From assembly GCF_001455205.1 (NCBI RefSeq), contig NZ_CP013341.1, positions 2,914,001-2,978,000 of the forward strand: 64,000 bases of DNA. The letters are read 5' to 3'. Below are positions 41,589 to 51,629 of the stretch, in pieces. The translations under genes and the position numbers were made by a program. Source of the DNA: Nitrosomonas ureae. Lineage in GTDB: Bacteria; Pseudomonadota; Gammaproteobacteria; Burkholderiales; Nitrosomonadaceae. The notes beneath the pieces are model-generated. The model was not told the DNA's origin. It searched no databases and saw only the letters and a list, made by a program, of their open reading frames with translations. How positions within the stretch are numbered: position 1 is the first letter of the stretch; the number at the start of each line of letters is the position of its first letter.

Positions 41589-44500
41589 TTATTCCCACTC
41601 ACGCCAACCTTTAATAAGTGGAAAATAAATTCCTAATTTAATTGGCTGCGAATCAATTTGCCGCATGAGTTTTGCATAATAATTCAATTGCTCATAATAA
41701 CGAATTTGTTCACGATTCAGAAAATTGTCCACATCCGCACCTTCATGACTACCTGTTTTGTAATCAATTATCCATCGAACCCCTCTAGAATCAGTGAAAG
41801 TTCTATCAATCACGCAATTCATAAGCTTGTTATCAACAATTCCAACAACTCTCAATTCATTTTTTGCATGTCGATGGCTGCCCAAAATCCACCGCCCTCG
41901 CTCATCACTGATCGCATTAATCAATGCTAAAATGATTCGATCAATCGCATTCTCCACTTCCTTATCGTTCCCGCTCATGCCATCAGCAAGTAAATTCTGT
42001 TTAAAGCAGTCGTGCATCATTCGTATGCGCTCAGTATCCCAGGCACGTAACTCATCGTCAGCAATTTTTTTTAACCAACGATGCACTACATTACCCACAT
42101 GACGAGCCATTTCGCCCGCCCATGAGAATTCAATATCTTCCTGAATTTGTTTAGTTTCGTATATCTCTTTCCAAGCAACTGATTTTGGCGCATCGGGCAA
42201 TGTCCATCCTTCTTTTAGCCTATATATACCTTGATTGTTTATATCACTGATAATTACTTCACAATCTTTGTTTTCTAGCTTAAGATTTTTATCCATAGTA
42301 TTTTTTTCAACAGCATCAAAATAAATTAATTGCATAACAGGCCATAATCTATGGAGCAATGAACCCACCGCTGGCTTTTTAGGTATGTATTTTCCTTCCT
42401 CACTCTCAACCAAGTTTACATGCCCTAGCAAATGTAAAAACTTCCTAGCCCGTGTCGCAGCCACATATAACAAGCGATCCGCTTCATTCTGCTCTTTCTT
42501 ACAATCAATTTTTTCCATCCACCTATAAATCGGATCAGAATCTAATCCCGTTTCCTGGATGGGCGCAAGTAATAACTCCGGGCTAACCAACTTGGTTTCA
42601 ACTTTAATTCGATCATGCGGTTGTTCCATCCACTTTAACAATTGTTTATCGTTTCTACGCTGCTCTCGACCCATCCCAGGCACAATAACTGTATCAAATT
42701 CAAGTCCCTTTGCCTTATGAATCGTCATTATCTGCAAAGAATCATCTGCGACCAGATCTTGGGATGCGTAGAGCGCATTCAATCCTTTCTCAAAACCAAT
42801 CAGATCTCGAATCGTACCAACTTCTTCCTGCATTTCTAGATAATCCAGGAAGATCATGGCATCACTCCAAGTTGTCGAAATATAATTACTATTTTTTTTT
42901 ATAATGGGATTAATGCACCCCGGCCCACCTAAAGCTTGCCACACTGCCTCAACCGTCATGCGCAGAGACTGACGCTCCCGATGCATTATGCAAGGTGCCA
43001 AAGCGTCACGTAACCTTTCTATTCGTGCCTTTGCATCATCTGAAAGATAGCACCAATGATTTGGATCATCAATTAACTGCCACAGAACTGTTTCATTGAT
43101 AGTTGTATCACAATCTTTTTCTTTATGTTCATTACTGGTCTTAAGCAAAGCATCAATATCTTTAAGCAAAAATCCACACCAAGGCGCACGTAATAATGCA
43201 AACCAAGCCACTTTATCCGCTAAATTTATCAATGCTCTGGTAAGAACCAGCAGATCCTGAACTACAGGCCTGTAATGCAATAACTCAATATCAATGGCAC
43301 GAAACCGTAAACCGGATTCTTTTAGTTTTTGTACAATTGTCTGTAAATGACTACGGTTACGCACCAAAATTGCGATTGTATTTGTGGGATAATCACGGCG
43401 ATTTTGCTGTATTATTTCAACAACTTGGTTGGCCTCAGCAATCTGATTTTTATCAAATAATGGATATACTTTCACTGCGATCTCTGTGAACCTAGAGTGT
43501 ATTGCAGTTGAAGGCGTATAAGGCACCGCACCCGATTCAATCTCTTCACGAATAGGCATAATTTGTGTAAAAGTTTCATTAACCCAATCAATGATCCCTC
43601 GCTGTGAGCGGAAATTAGAACTAAGCGTAATTGGCTGTAAGACCAGATGGCCAATGCCGGTATTTCGAGCTTGCAAAAAAAGTCCTACTTCCGCTTCCCG
43701 AAACCGGTAGATGGATTGCATCGGATCTCCCACGGCGAATAAGCTGCGCCCATCCCCCATTTCCCAGCCAGCAATAAGTTTTTCAATTAACTTATACTGA
43801 CTGATCGAAGTATCCTGAAACTCATCAATCAACAAATGTTGGATGCGATAATCCAACGCTAACGCCAGATCTGTAGGGAATTCGGATTCCCCCAATGCAA
43901 GCAACGCACGTTGCGTAACCTCCGAAAAATCTACAAAACCACTGGTTTGAAAAATGATCTTAAGTTGTGCGACAGCATTCGGTAATAATCTTGTTATTGC
44001 ACCAAGAATTTTCCATTGCCTGTCCGTATAATAAGGGGGTGGCAATAGACGCATATCATGTAATGCTTGTCGAAAAACTTCCTCTGAGCTAAGCGCAGCG
44101 ACCAAGGCACCCCATCGATTTTTCCATTTCTTTGCTTCATCCTTCTCAATTTTGCTGTTACCAGACGGAAAACCCTCGTTGATAGAGATTTTTTTTCTCC
44201 AAGAACCTTCCCGTGTAAGTAACAATTCTGCAATCCCATACCAATGCTCAACATTAGCTGAAGATAGGCTATATATTTGATTGGGAAACAGAATGGATGA
44301 CTTCTTGCCATCAGCAGTCAGATTTATGGCGGCATAACGCAGCAATGCTAGCAACTCATTTTCTAACACCTTGGGAAATTGCAGCAAAACATATTGCAAT
44401 GCATGATAACGCAAATTTTGTAAGGATTCTTCCAGCTCTTGCCGGGTTTTAGCATGGATATGACGCAACCAGTGGTCACGCTGCGCTAACATTTCAATCA

Positions 44501-45074
44501 GTAAAGTTTCGACGCGCGCCATGTCATTATCCAGATGCTCAAGCAACTGTTCTACATCATGGGCAATTGCGTGGTCTTGCTGCATCAATTCAAGCGTAAC
44601 TCGCACCGCCTCCAAATAAAAATCGGTAGCGTCCTCAATAGTTTCGGGTTGCGCTCCAAACTTTGACAGCATAGGCATTTGTCTTGTCAATGAAGCGCAT
44701 AATGAATCAATCGTCTGTATTCGCAATCGTTCGGGGTGCTCAATAAGATACCAGCCTGCTTGTTGATCGCGCAGCAAAACAGCCGCTGCCAATTCCTGGT
44801 TTAATTTTTCATGAGTAGTTTCAGCTTCATCTGGATTGTGTTCAATTTCTAGTTCGGCTAGAACCCGAGTACGCATTTCTGCCGCAGCTTTGCGCGTGAA
44901 GGTAATGGCCACCACTTCTTCAGGTGCGTCGACACAAGTCAGTAATTTGAGATAACGTTGGATAAGCAACGCTGTTTTTCCCGACCCGGCCGGCGCTTGA
45001 ACAATAAATGATTGAGATGGATCAAGTGCTTGACGGCGCTCATCCGCATCAGGGATTATTTTAGAATTAGCCAC
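41589..45074 (-). CDS. AddA/RecB-like UvrD-family helicase-nuclease
   Basis: A 1161-residue superfamily 1 helicase. Walker A is APAGSGKT (27-34), followed by VVAITFTRKAAAEMRTRV (motif Ia region), HLLIDEFQDTSISQYKLIEK (motif II), AVGDPMQSIYRFREAEVGLF (motif III), MTIHKAKGLEFDTVIVPGM (motif V) and LLYVAATRARKFLHLLG (motif VI). The C-terminal part carries a PD-(D/E)XK nuclease (VIDRTFTDSRGVRWIIDYKT). Together with the overlapping upstream gene it forms an AddAB-type helicase-nuclease that processes double-strand ends for RecA. The architecture is complete and longer than plain UvrD. It is in one operon with the second subunit (8-base overlap). Confidence 0.93.
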   Translation of the reverse strand: MANSKIIPDADERRQALDPSQSFIVQAPAGSGKTALLIQRYLKLLTCVDAPEEVVAITFTRKAAAEMRTRVLAELEIEHNPDEAETTHEKLNQELAAAVLLRDQQAGWYLIEHPERLRIQTIDSLCASLTRQMPMLSKFGAQPETIEDATDFYLEAVRVTLELMQQDHAIAHDVEQLLEHLDNDMARVETLLIEMLAQRDHWLRHIHAKTRQELEESLQNLRYHALQYVLLQFPKVLENELLALLRYAAINLTADGKKSSILFPNQIYSLSSANVEHWYGIAELLLTREGSWRKKISINEGFPSGNSKIEKDEAKKWKNRWGALVAALSSEEVFRQALHDMRLLPPPYYTDRQWKILGAITRLLPNAVAQLKIIFQTSGFVDFSEVTQRALLALGESEFPTDLALALDYRIQHLLIDEFQDTSISQYKLIEKLIAGWEMGDGRSLFAVGDPMQSIYRFREAEVGLFLQARNTGIGHLVLQPITLSSNFRSQRGIIDWVNETFTQIMPIREEIESGAVPYTPSTAIHSRFTEIAVKVYPLFDKNQIAEANQVVEIIQQNRRDYPTNTIAILVRNRSHLQTIVQKLKESGLRFRAIDIELLHYRPVVQDLLVLTRALINLADKVAWFALLRAPWCGFLLKDIDALLKTSNEHKEKDCDTTINETVLWQLIDDPNHWCYLSDDAKARIERLRDALAPCIMHRERQSLRMTVEAVWQALGGPGCINPIIKKNSNYISTTWSDAMIFLDYLEMQEEVGTIRDLIGFEKGLNALYASQDLVADDSLQIMTIHKAKGLEFDTVIVPGMGREQRRNDKQLLKWMEQPHDRIKVETKLVSPELLLAPIQETGLDSDPIYRWMEKIDCKKEQNEADRLLYVAATRARKFLHLLGHVNLVESEEGKYIPKKPAVGSLLHRLWPVMQLIYFDAVEKNTMDKNLKLENKDCEVIISDINNQGIYRLKEGWTLPDAPKSVAWKEIYETKQIQEDIEFSWAGEMARHVGNVVHRWLKKIADDELRAWDTERIRMMHDCFKQNLLADGMSGNDKEVENAIDRIILALINAISDERGRWILGSHRHAKNELRVVGIVDNKLMNCVIDRTFTDSRGVRWIIDYKTGSHEGADVDNFLNREQIRYYEQLNYYAKLMRQIDSQPIKLGIYFPLIKGWREWE

Positions 45075-47841
45075 TTTCCTTGCTCAACTCAGTCACACTG
45101 TCATCGATCCGCTCACGAATCCGACAAAACAATTGCATATCACAATACTTACACGTTGCCGGAAAATTCTTGGGATTTACTCTCGCATCACCACTACAAA
45201 AACCCGTTGCCAGATTTGTCAGATATTGCTGCCAAGCTGCAATCAGATCCTCCCATGTGTTAAACCGTGCGCATTTTTCTAATTGCGAGAAAGCTTTTAT
45301 ACCTGGCAATAGATTCGCTTCTCGCACTATTGCCGTAAACCCCATTTCCCCTCGTTTTAAAACCGCAAATGCAGCACCAGCAGCTTGTTGCTTCATTCCT
45401 TCCATCATCAGATATAAAGGAAGCTGCGGCTCGTCCGGACGTTCTCCGATCATTGATTGAATGGATTTTCTGCTTGTTTTATAATCAATTACGATCCATT
45501 GCCCATTCTCCAACTCATCAATTCGATCCAAGCGGGTGCTCAAAATCAAATCACCTATTTGAATAACGCATTTTTCTTCCACAGCGATTACCTTAAAGGA
45601 ACTACGCTTTTTTTCTTCATCCAACCATTCAAGCGCCAAGCGAAACAAACGCCGTTGTTCAATTTGTGCAAAACGTCCGGAAAGTGCAATAGGCCTATAT
45701 TGCTCCATCTGTAAAATAGCACTGTTTGTAATATCTTTCAGCATACGCTCAAGGTTGTAATCACTAATATCATCAAGCGCTTCTTTGGTTTTCAATTGTT
45801 GCCATAGCTGTGCTAATACCTGATGCACCAACAAGCCTCTTTCCGCTGCATTCAGACCTGTGTGCGGCGCATCCAAGCCTGAAATAGATAATCGATGCTT
45901 GGCCCAAGCACGAAATGGGCATGCGGCATAATCCTTAATTATCGATGTACCGCCTCTGATTCCTTGTTTAACGATTTCTTTATCCAACGGTGGTGATTCA
46001 CAATCTACGATATATTCCATTTCGCACGACTGGATAATCCGATCATGATGCTGTTCCATATCACGAACCACCGGTCCGCTGAGTGGCATCAATCGAATCA
46101 ATGGGCTGCATTTCAATTCATGTCCATCGCGATCGTTACTATATCTGGGATAGGTTAATATGATATCTTTAGCGCTGCATAGCCAATTCCGTGTTAGTCG
46201 TTGACAGTATGCATATGACTCCAACGTTGATCCCCAGGGCAATTTTGCTTTGCGTTGCAACTCTAATGGCAAAAAAGGATTTGGATGGGACTTCAAGGGC
46301 CACTGTTCATCGGATAATCCCATAACCCACAGATGATCAAACTCCATCCCGATCGCATCAAATACATCGATAATCTGCACAGGCACATTAGGTGTTTCGG
46401 GCTGAAACAAGGTATCGCTTGCCATCTGTCTAAGTCGGCTGACAGCTTCATGGTAGCTGGTTTTTACGTTGACTTGATCAAGCGCTGCGAAATTTGCGAT
46501 AAGCAGCTGCCACTTTTTAAGGGCTTGAAACTCACTGGAATCCAAACCACGCTCTCCGGGAAAACCCAAAATTTGCAACACTTCGGCAATAACTCTCGCG
46601 AATACAGTATGGCTGGCTGACTCTGGAAGCCTAGTTTGACCAAATATCCTTAATACGGACAAACAATGCAGTAAAATTGGGCATTCCTTCCCTCCACTTG
46701 CTCGCGATACGAGTATAAATAACCGCTCCAAAGAAATCTCAGGTTCAGAAAAACGACGTATTTGTGCATCAAGCAGCACACGTTGACTCATTTCACTTTC
46801 GCTCCCTGCAAGAAATGGTGAGCGCAACCAGTAACTAATACGGTTAAATTCCACTTTTTGATTTAGTAATGCCAGGCCTATAAAAGCTATATCAATCAAT
46901 GGATAACTTATTAGTTCCAAACCCAGCGAAACATTAAACGGAGCAATATTTCGCGTTGTTCCCGGCAATGCAAATCGAATATCCGGATGCATTACCTTCT
47001 TAAAAATACGAATCAATGTATTCCGATATTTCACCAATGCCGGCACCACGATACCTACGCGCACGCCATTCACACTATTGCTTACTGTTTCAATTTTGGA
47101 GCGTGCCCATATTGCAGCTTGATAAATTTCTTCCTGACTATTCGTATATTCGCATCGTTGAATAGTTGCTACTGATTGCGGCCATTGAATGGTTGGATTA
47201 GCGACCACGACTTCACACCCGCAATCACTCAGCTTCTTTAAGAAAACAATTTGCTGTGGCGTAATAACATCAAAACCATAACAGATTATTAGAGATGGTT
47301 TTTTAATATCCAGAAATTCATATTGTTCTGTAATCAGATCACAAATACGGGCTTGATCCGTGCGCCGGGTTTGTGTCGTTATATTTTGATAAGTTTCTGC
47401 CCAACCTAGAAACTCTCTAACATCTTCGTTCGGTACAACATCACCTAGACGATGAATCAACCGCCAAGCATGTGCGAGATACCATGCTTCACTGACTAAA
47501 CGAGCTGTCTGTGGAATTCTTAATAATGCTTTTCCAACTTCTGAAGATAGAATAATTGATTCCCAAAGTACTTGCTCCTGATGCACAGACAGTAACAAAG
47601 GTAATGTAGCTATCGGCTTGACATATGATGATTCGAGATAAATTCGCTCGGTTAGCGAAGAAAATGGCAGAATGTCTGCTGAGTACCATGCAGACTTTTT
47701 CTGTTTAATTTGATCTTGATTAAATTTCTCATTAAGCGCTAATGCAAGCCTGCTATTAGGTGTAACAACCACGCTGTCAGCATTTATGCGCTTAGAGATT
47801 TCATCAAAAGGAATCTGTGGGAATTGTGAAGAATCAAACAT
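45067..47841 (-). CDS. AddB-like PD-(D/E)XK nuclease subunit
   Basis: A 924-residue protein matching the proteobacterial family annotated as probable DNA repair protein, partner of the AddA-like helicase. The N-terminal half is an inactivated helicase fold (DSVVVTPNSRLALALNEKF; FDHLWVMGLSDEQWPLKSHP). The C-terminal nuclease has VDCESPPLDKE to YAACPFRAWAKHRL (first Cys), LDRIDELENGQWIVIDYKTS (catalytic Asp, Asp-Tyr-Lys), and the final ATCKYCDMQLFCRIRE, where three Cys complete a 4Fe-4S staple as in AddB. It begins the two-gene operon; the stop overlaps the helicase start. A role in recombinational repair is expected. Confidence 0.9.
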   Translation of the reverse strand: MFDSSQFPQIPFDEISKRINADSVVVTPNSRLALALNEKFNQDQIKQKKSAWYSADILPFSSLTERIYLESSYVKPIATLPLLLSVHQEQVLWESIILSSEVGKALLRIPQTARLVSEAWYLAHAWRLIHRLGDVVPNEDVREFLGWAETYQNITTQTRRTDQARICDLITEQYEFLDIKKPSLIICYGFDVITPQQIVFLKKLSDCGCEVVVANPTIQWPQSVATIQRCEYTNSQEEIYQAAIWARSKIETVSNSVNGVRVGIVVPALVKYRNTLIRIFKKVMHPDIRFALPGTTRNIAPFNVSLGLELISYPLIDIAFIGLALLNQKVEFNRISYWLRSPFLAGSESEMSQRVLLDAQIRRFSEPEISLERLFILVSRASGGKECPILLHCLSVLRIFGQTRLPESASHTVFARVIAEVLQILGFPGERGLDSSEFQALKKWQLLIANFAALDQVNVKTSYHEAVSRLRQMASDTLFQPETPNVPVQIIDVFDAIGMEFDHLWVMGLSDEQWPLKSHPNPFLPLELQRKAKLPWGSTLESYAYCQRLTRNWLCSAKDIILTYPRYSNDRDGHELKCSPLIRLMPLSGPVVRDMEQHHDRIIQSCEMEYIVDCESPPLDKEIVKQGIRGGTSIIKDYAACPFRAWAKHRLSISGLDAPHTGLNAAERGLLVHQVLAQLWQQLKTKEALDDISDYNLERMLKDITNSAILQMEQYRPIALSGRFAQIEQRRLFRLALEWLDEEKKRSSFKVIAVEEKCVIQIGDLILSTRLDRIDELENGQWIVIDYKTSRKSIQSMIGERPDEPQLPLYLMMEGMKQQAAGAAFAVLKRGEMGFTAIVREANLLPGIKAFSQLEKCARFNTWEDLIAAWQQYLTNLATGFCSGDARVNPKNFPATCKYCDMQLFCRIRERIDDSVTELSKESG

Positions 47842-47869
47842 GCGGCATCTGAATTACCGCCATTCCCAC

Positions 47870-48193
47870 TTAGCGTTGCAATTGGTCCAGTTTGTCTTTA
47901 ACGCTAGCCCAGTCATCTGCATCAGGCAGCGCATCTTTCTTTTCAATAATTGGACGCCATTCTTTGGATAGTTCAGCATTCAACGAAATAAAGTGCGTCT
48001 GTTCATCAGGCACATCATCCTCTGCATAAATAGCCTCTACCGGACATTCTGCAACACATAATGTACAATCAATACATTCATCGGGATCTATCACTAGAAA
48101 ATTAGGTCCTTCACGAAAGCAATCAACCGGACATACATCTACACAATCCGTATATTTACATTTAATACAATTTTCAGTTACAACATAAGCCAT
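47870..48193 (-). CDS. fdxA: 7Fe ferredoxin FdxA
   Basis: A 107-residue FdxA-type ferredoxin with a 3Fe-4S and a 4Fe-4S cluster. The N-terminal motif CIKCKYTDCVDVCPVDC and the second motif CIDCTLCVAECP provide the ligands; the C-terminal extension (LSKEWRPIIEKKDALPDADD) is characteristic of this family. It transfers low-potential electrons in the cytoplasm. TGGGAA-type spacing leaves it apart from the AddB gene by 28 bases, in the same direction, so cotranscription is possible. Length is exactly that of the family. Confidence 0.96.
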   Translation of the reverse strand: MAYVVTENCIKCKYTDCVDVCPVDCFREGPNFLVIDPDECIDCTLCVAECPVEAIYAEDDVPDEQTHFISLNAELSKEWRPIIEKKDALPDADDWASVKDKLDQLQR

Positions 48194-48402
48194 GACAACT
48201 TTTCCTTGCTTAACACTTTTATAGAATATTGCATTTTAGCAGAATTCCAATAAGTAACACCATCACCAAAACTACCAAAACCATATATTTTAGTGACAAT
48301 GCGCTCATTGATCTTTTGTTTGATCGATCAAGAAACTACGATGTCACTTCAATTGGCTTCTTGATCACTATTAACTGCTGCTTTCGTACTCAACCCACGT
48401 AA

Positions 48403-49848
48403 TCAATATGCATTATCTTTACGCAAGACGATCAAAACAGTTTTAAGAATGATCCAAAGGTCGAGCCAGATGGACCAGTGTTTGAGGTAATACAAATCGT
48501 GCTCTATGCGAGCCTGCATTTTTTCCAGCACCTCAGTTTCGCCACGCCAGCCATTAACCTGAGCCCAGCCGGTAATACCAGGCTTAGCTTTATGCCGTAA
48601 CATATAACCTTTGATCAATTTACGATAAAGCTCATTATGCGCAACTGCATGAGGTCGCGGACCAACGATGCTCATTCGTCCTTGCAATACATTGAAGAAT
48701 TGCGGTAACTCATCCAGTGATGTTCGCCGGAGAAAGCCACCGATTCTGGTGAATCTTTGGTCGTTTTCTTGTGCCTGCTGGATATCTGCGCCATCTTCAA
48801 TGACTGTCATAGAGCGGAACTTATAAACAGTGATTTCTTCACCGTTAAGACCATATCGACGCTGTTTAAAAATGATGGGCCCCGGAGAAGTAAACTTTAC
48901 TGCCAATGCAATACATGCCATTACAGGAGACAACAAAATGATGATAACCAACGCGAGCATAAAATCACTGATGGATTTGACCACACCATCAATACCGGTA
49001 AAGGGTGATTCATTCATGGCGACTACCGGAATATCACCAATATACTCAAATCGCGCCTGCATCAAATCGAAGATATAAATATCCGGAAGAAAATAAATAG
49101 AAGTTGTAGTATCAGGTAATTCATCCATTAATTTTTGAATTCGAGGCTGAGACGACATTGGCAAACTGATAAAAACCATATCAATACTATGCTTCTGAAC
49201 ATAGGACACGACACCTTCCAATCCTCCCAAGCGTGAACCAAAATTGATCGACGGAGAAACCGGATCAATCTCAGGTTCATCAGATGAATTGGTCGCATCA
49301 GATCTAAACCTACCAGCAATTCTTGTGCTACTACGTTCATCGAAAAAACCTTGGAAATTGATCAGAAAAAATGGATGATCAGCAATATGCTTGATAAAGT
49401 GCAAACTGTTCTCGTTGATGCCAATGATTATCGCCGAACGCAATTTGCCTTTGTGGTACAGATTAGCAACAATGCTATGGACTGTAAGATGACTTGCGAT
49501 CAACATCAAGGGCGTAACAATGAACCAAGTCAGCAGAACTTCTCCTGAAAATTGACTATGAAACTTAGTGGCATAACCCAAAAATATCAGGATAACTACA
49601 ATGATTAGCCAACCCATCACAGTATCGCGCATATAAGCAAGCAAACGCCCCTTGCGCCAGTTACGGTAAACTAGAATACGTTCAAAAATATATGAGGAAA
49701 TAAAGAAAGTGATAATGACTAGTATCAAATAGTAACTGGTGAAATCTTCCTGATAGAGCCAGGTTGTCAATATCAGCATGCTCCATATAATGAATGGATC
49801 AAGCAAGTGCTTGAAAAAAGCTACTATGGGCAAATCATTAACTGTCAT
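48403..49848 (-). CDS. Undecaprenyl-phosphate sugar-1-phosphate transferase
   Basis: A 481-residue polyprenyl-phosphate glycosyl-1-phosphate transferase of the WcaJ/PssY type. Four N-terminal transmembrane helices are followed by a CoA-binding-like domain (SAIIIGINENSLHFIKHIAD) and, after a fifth hydrophobic segment (about 280-302, FMLALVIIILLSPVMACIAL), the bacterial sugar transferase catalytic region: GPIIFKQRRYGLNGEEITVY, FLRRTSLDELPQFFNVLQGR, MSIVGPRPHAVAHN and KPGITGWAQVNGWRGET. It attaches the first hexose phosphate, usually glucose, to undecaprenyl phosphate to start exopolysaccharide repeats. It overlaps the stop of the EpsL-like gene by four bases, marking an EPS operon. Confidence 0.95.
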   Translation of the reverse strand: MTVNDLPIVAFFKHLLDPFIIWSMLILTTWLYQEDFTSYYLILVIITFFISSYIFERILVYRNWRKGRLLAYMRDTVMGWLIIVVILIFLGYATKFHSQFSGEVLLTWFIVTPLMLIASHLTVHSIVANLYHKGKLRSAIIIGINENSLHFIKHIADHPFFLINFQGFFDERSSTRIAGRFRSDATNSSDEPEIDPVSPSINFGSRLGGLEGVVSYVQKHSIDMVFISLPMSSQPRIQKLMDELPDTTTSIYFLPDIYIFDLMQARFEYIGDIPVVAMNESPFTGIDGVVKSISDFMLALVIIILLSPVMACIALAVKFTSPGPIIFKQRRYGLNGEEITVYKFRSMTVIEDGADIQQAQENDQRFTRIGGFLRRTSLDELPQFFNVLQGRMSIVGPRPHAVAHNELYRKLIKGYMLRHKAKPGITGWAQVNGWRGETEVLEKMQARIEHDLYYLKHWSIWLDLWIILKTVLIVLRKDNAY

Positions 49849-51206
49849 CGTTGTCCGTAAGTATATTGTAGGTTGACATTGGCACCATTGGCGTTAAAGC
49901 CGCCAAAAACGGAATCTGATTTTAAATCGGCATGATAGGCTGAGGCACTAAGTTCTAGACCAAGATAAGGGTTATATACAAATCTGACAGTAGCGTTGCG
50001 AATTCTATTGTGCACACCTAAAGCATTTGATAATTCTGGATCAGTAAGATTTGTTATGCGGTCACCAAAGTTGCGTGTTTCATACGAGAAGTCTCCCTCC
50101 ATTCGTACTTTTTCTGTAATATTCCAATAAGGTATTAAGCTTACGCCAGTGTTAAGGCTATAGCTTGCAGTCAGATTTTGTCTGGCTGAAGTTTCGCGCC
50201 ACCCACTAACAGTCAATCCAGTTTTATCTGTTGGCCGCCATTGTAAAAAACCACGTGCATTGAATCCACTGAAATCGCGCTGTGCAAAACTGGCATTCTG
50301 ACGATCCACCCATCCACCCCGTACCTGGAAGGTGGATTTACTCGTGATATCCCAGTTAATCTTAGCCATGACTTCGTTTTGCTTGTAATCATTATTAACA
50401 AATGCTGAGGTAGGTTCAAACGGAAAATTGCCATCTATGTGGCGAAAAAGCACTCCGATTGTATTTCTGCCAGCAGTACCTCGCGAGGAAACATAGTCAA
50501 TTCCTCCTTCAAACTGGTTTTCAGTACGTTCAAGGAATCTTAAACGAGGAACATCAGGAGGCGCCTTGATACCCAGATCATAATGCGTAAACTCACCATT
50601 CAATCGCCATCTTGGATGAAACCGCCAAGCCGCATTAATATATTCTGTCAATTCGGTACGGATGGACTTAATACCCGGCTGAAACAGGAAGGGTGCCAGA
50701 GATTGTGTATAACTAGCTCCCATATTACCTTCCAGTTGCTTTCCTAGGAACCAGTTCCAGTTGCCGCTGAAGTTTTTCAGATTGTTGTCCATTACACCGA
50801 ATCTTTCAAACTGAACGCGACTATAGTTAAAATTAGCACTTAACCGCTGCCGGCTGATTTCCTTCTGAAGGATAACCCCACCGGTAAATCGATGCGACAT
50901 ATCAAAAAGGTCTTTTCTAATAATCGCATTACGAATAGTTTCATCAGAAATATTGTCGCTTCTCTGATTGTCCCTGAAACGCAATAAATTATCATCCGCG
51001 GTAAAAATATAACTTCCGTAGGGCTGTATTACTTTACCAAACGTCTGAGCATGAACAGTAAATGGAATGAGAAAAACCAGCAACATGCATCCTGAAACCA
51101 GAAATCCCAACCAAATGAGTCGTAATAAGCAGATCACGTTGAACATATGACACTGGAAAATGTACCCACCTTTAGCTTCATTAAACAGATATTTCATCAA
51201 CTTCAA
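49845..51206 (-). CDS. EpsL-like exopolysaccharide outer-membrane barrel
   Basis: A 453-residue exported protein. A long hydrophobic signal ends TVHA, followed by TFGKVIQPYGSYIFTADDNL, the N-terminus of the EpsL family linked to XrtB/PEP-CTERM-type polysaccharide loci in betaproteobacteria. The rest alternates aromatic and polar residues in strand-sized steps (WRFHPRWRLNGEFTHYDLGI, ARGFLQWRPTDKTGLTVSGW), ending in QYTYGQR, as in outer-membrane beta barrels. It probably helps to export or assemble the polymer started by the overlapping sugar transferase gene. Further EPS genes are not downstream here, so the locus is a two-gene piece. Confidence 0.85.
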   Translation of the reverse strand: MKLMKYLFNEAKGGYIFQCHMFNVICLLRLIWLGFLVSGCMLLVFLIPFTVHAQTFGKVIQPYGSYIFTADDNLLRFRDNQRSDNISDETIRNAIIRKDLFDMSHRFTGGVILQKEISRQRLSANFNYSRVQFERFGVMDNNLKNFSGNWNWFLGKQLEGNMGASYTQSLAPFLFQPGIKSIRTELTEYINAAWRFHPRWRLNGEFTHYDLGIKAPPDVPRLRFLERTENQFEGGIDYVSSRGTAGRNTIGVLFRHIDGNFPFEPTSAFVNNDYKQNEVMAKINWDITSKSTFQVRGGWVDRQNASFAQRDFSGFNARGFLQWRPTDKTGLTVSGWRETSARQNLTASYSLNTGVSLIPYWNITEKVRMEGDFSYETRNFGDRITNLTDPELSNALGVHNRIRNATVRFVYNPYLGLELSASAYHADLKSDSVFGGFNANGANVNLQYTYGQR

Positions 51207-51629
51207 ATTCTCAGAGCTCGCATTAGTTAAATATCACAGATATTTGACAGAATTGCCTTTCCTTTAACATATTCTCATAAAATTATTTTTAACAACACTT
51301 TTTCTATAAGAAAAATCACCTTTTTGATCCATTCCTTCCTAAGTGTCGCTATTTTTAGCAATTAGGTTTAAATTAATAATACAAAATGCTTTCATATGTG
51401 TTACGGGTTACAGAAATTTGAAGCAATCAAATTACGACACAATCCGTAATAACATTAAATCGGAAAGAATAAATGTCTTTTACTATTTAAGCAAAGCGCT
51501 AGATATAATAATGATAACGAAGAAGGGAAGAGTTCAATTTGAATCTTGTAGATTGGCTATTGAGACACCTTTCTTGCGTTAGAAAATTAATTCGACAGTC
51601 CCATTAGCAATAATCGCTAGGAGAAACTG
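51207..51629. other. Divergent intergenic region, EPS pair and sensor kinase
   Basis: AT-rich and probably holding the promoters of both divergent units. An open frame at 51343-51582 (79 codons) has no ribosome-binding site or recognisable product and is not called. Confidence 0.4.

Noticed and set aside
51343..51582. 79-codon frame between EPS genes and sensor kinase
   Set aside because: No ribosome-binding site; lies in a divergent promoter region; composition resembles spacer DNA.
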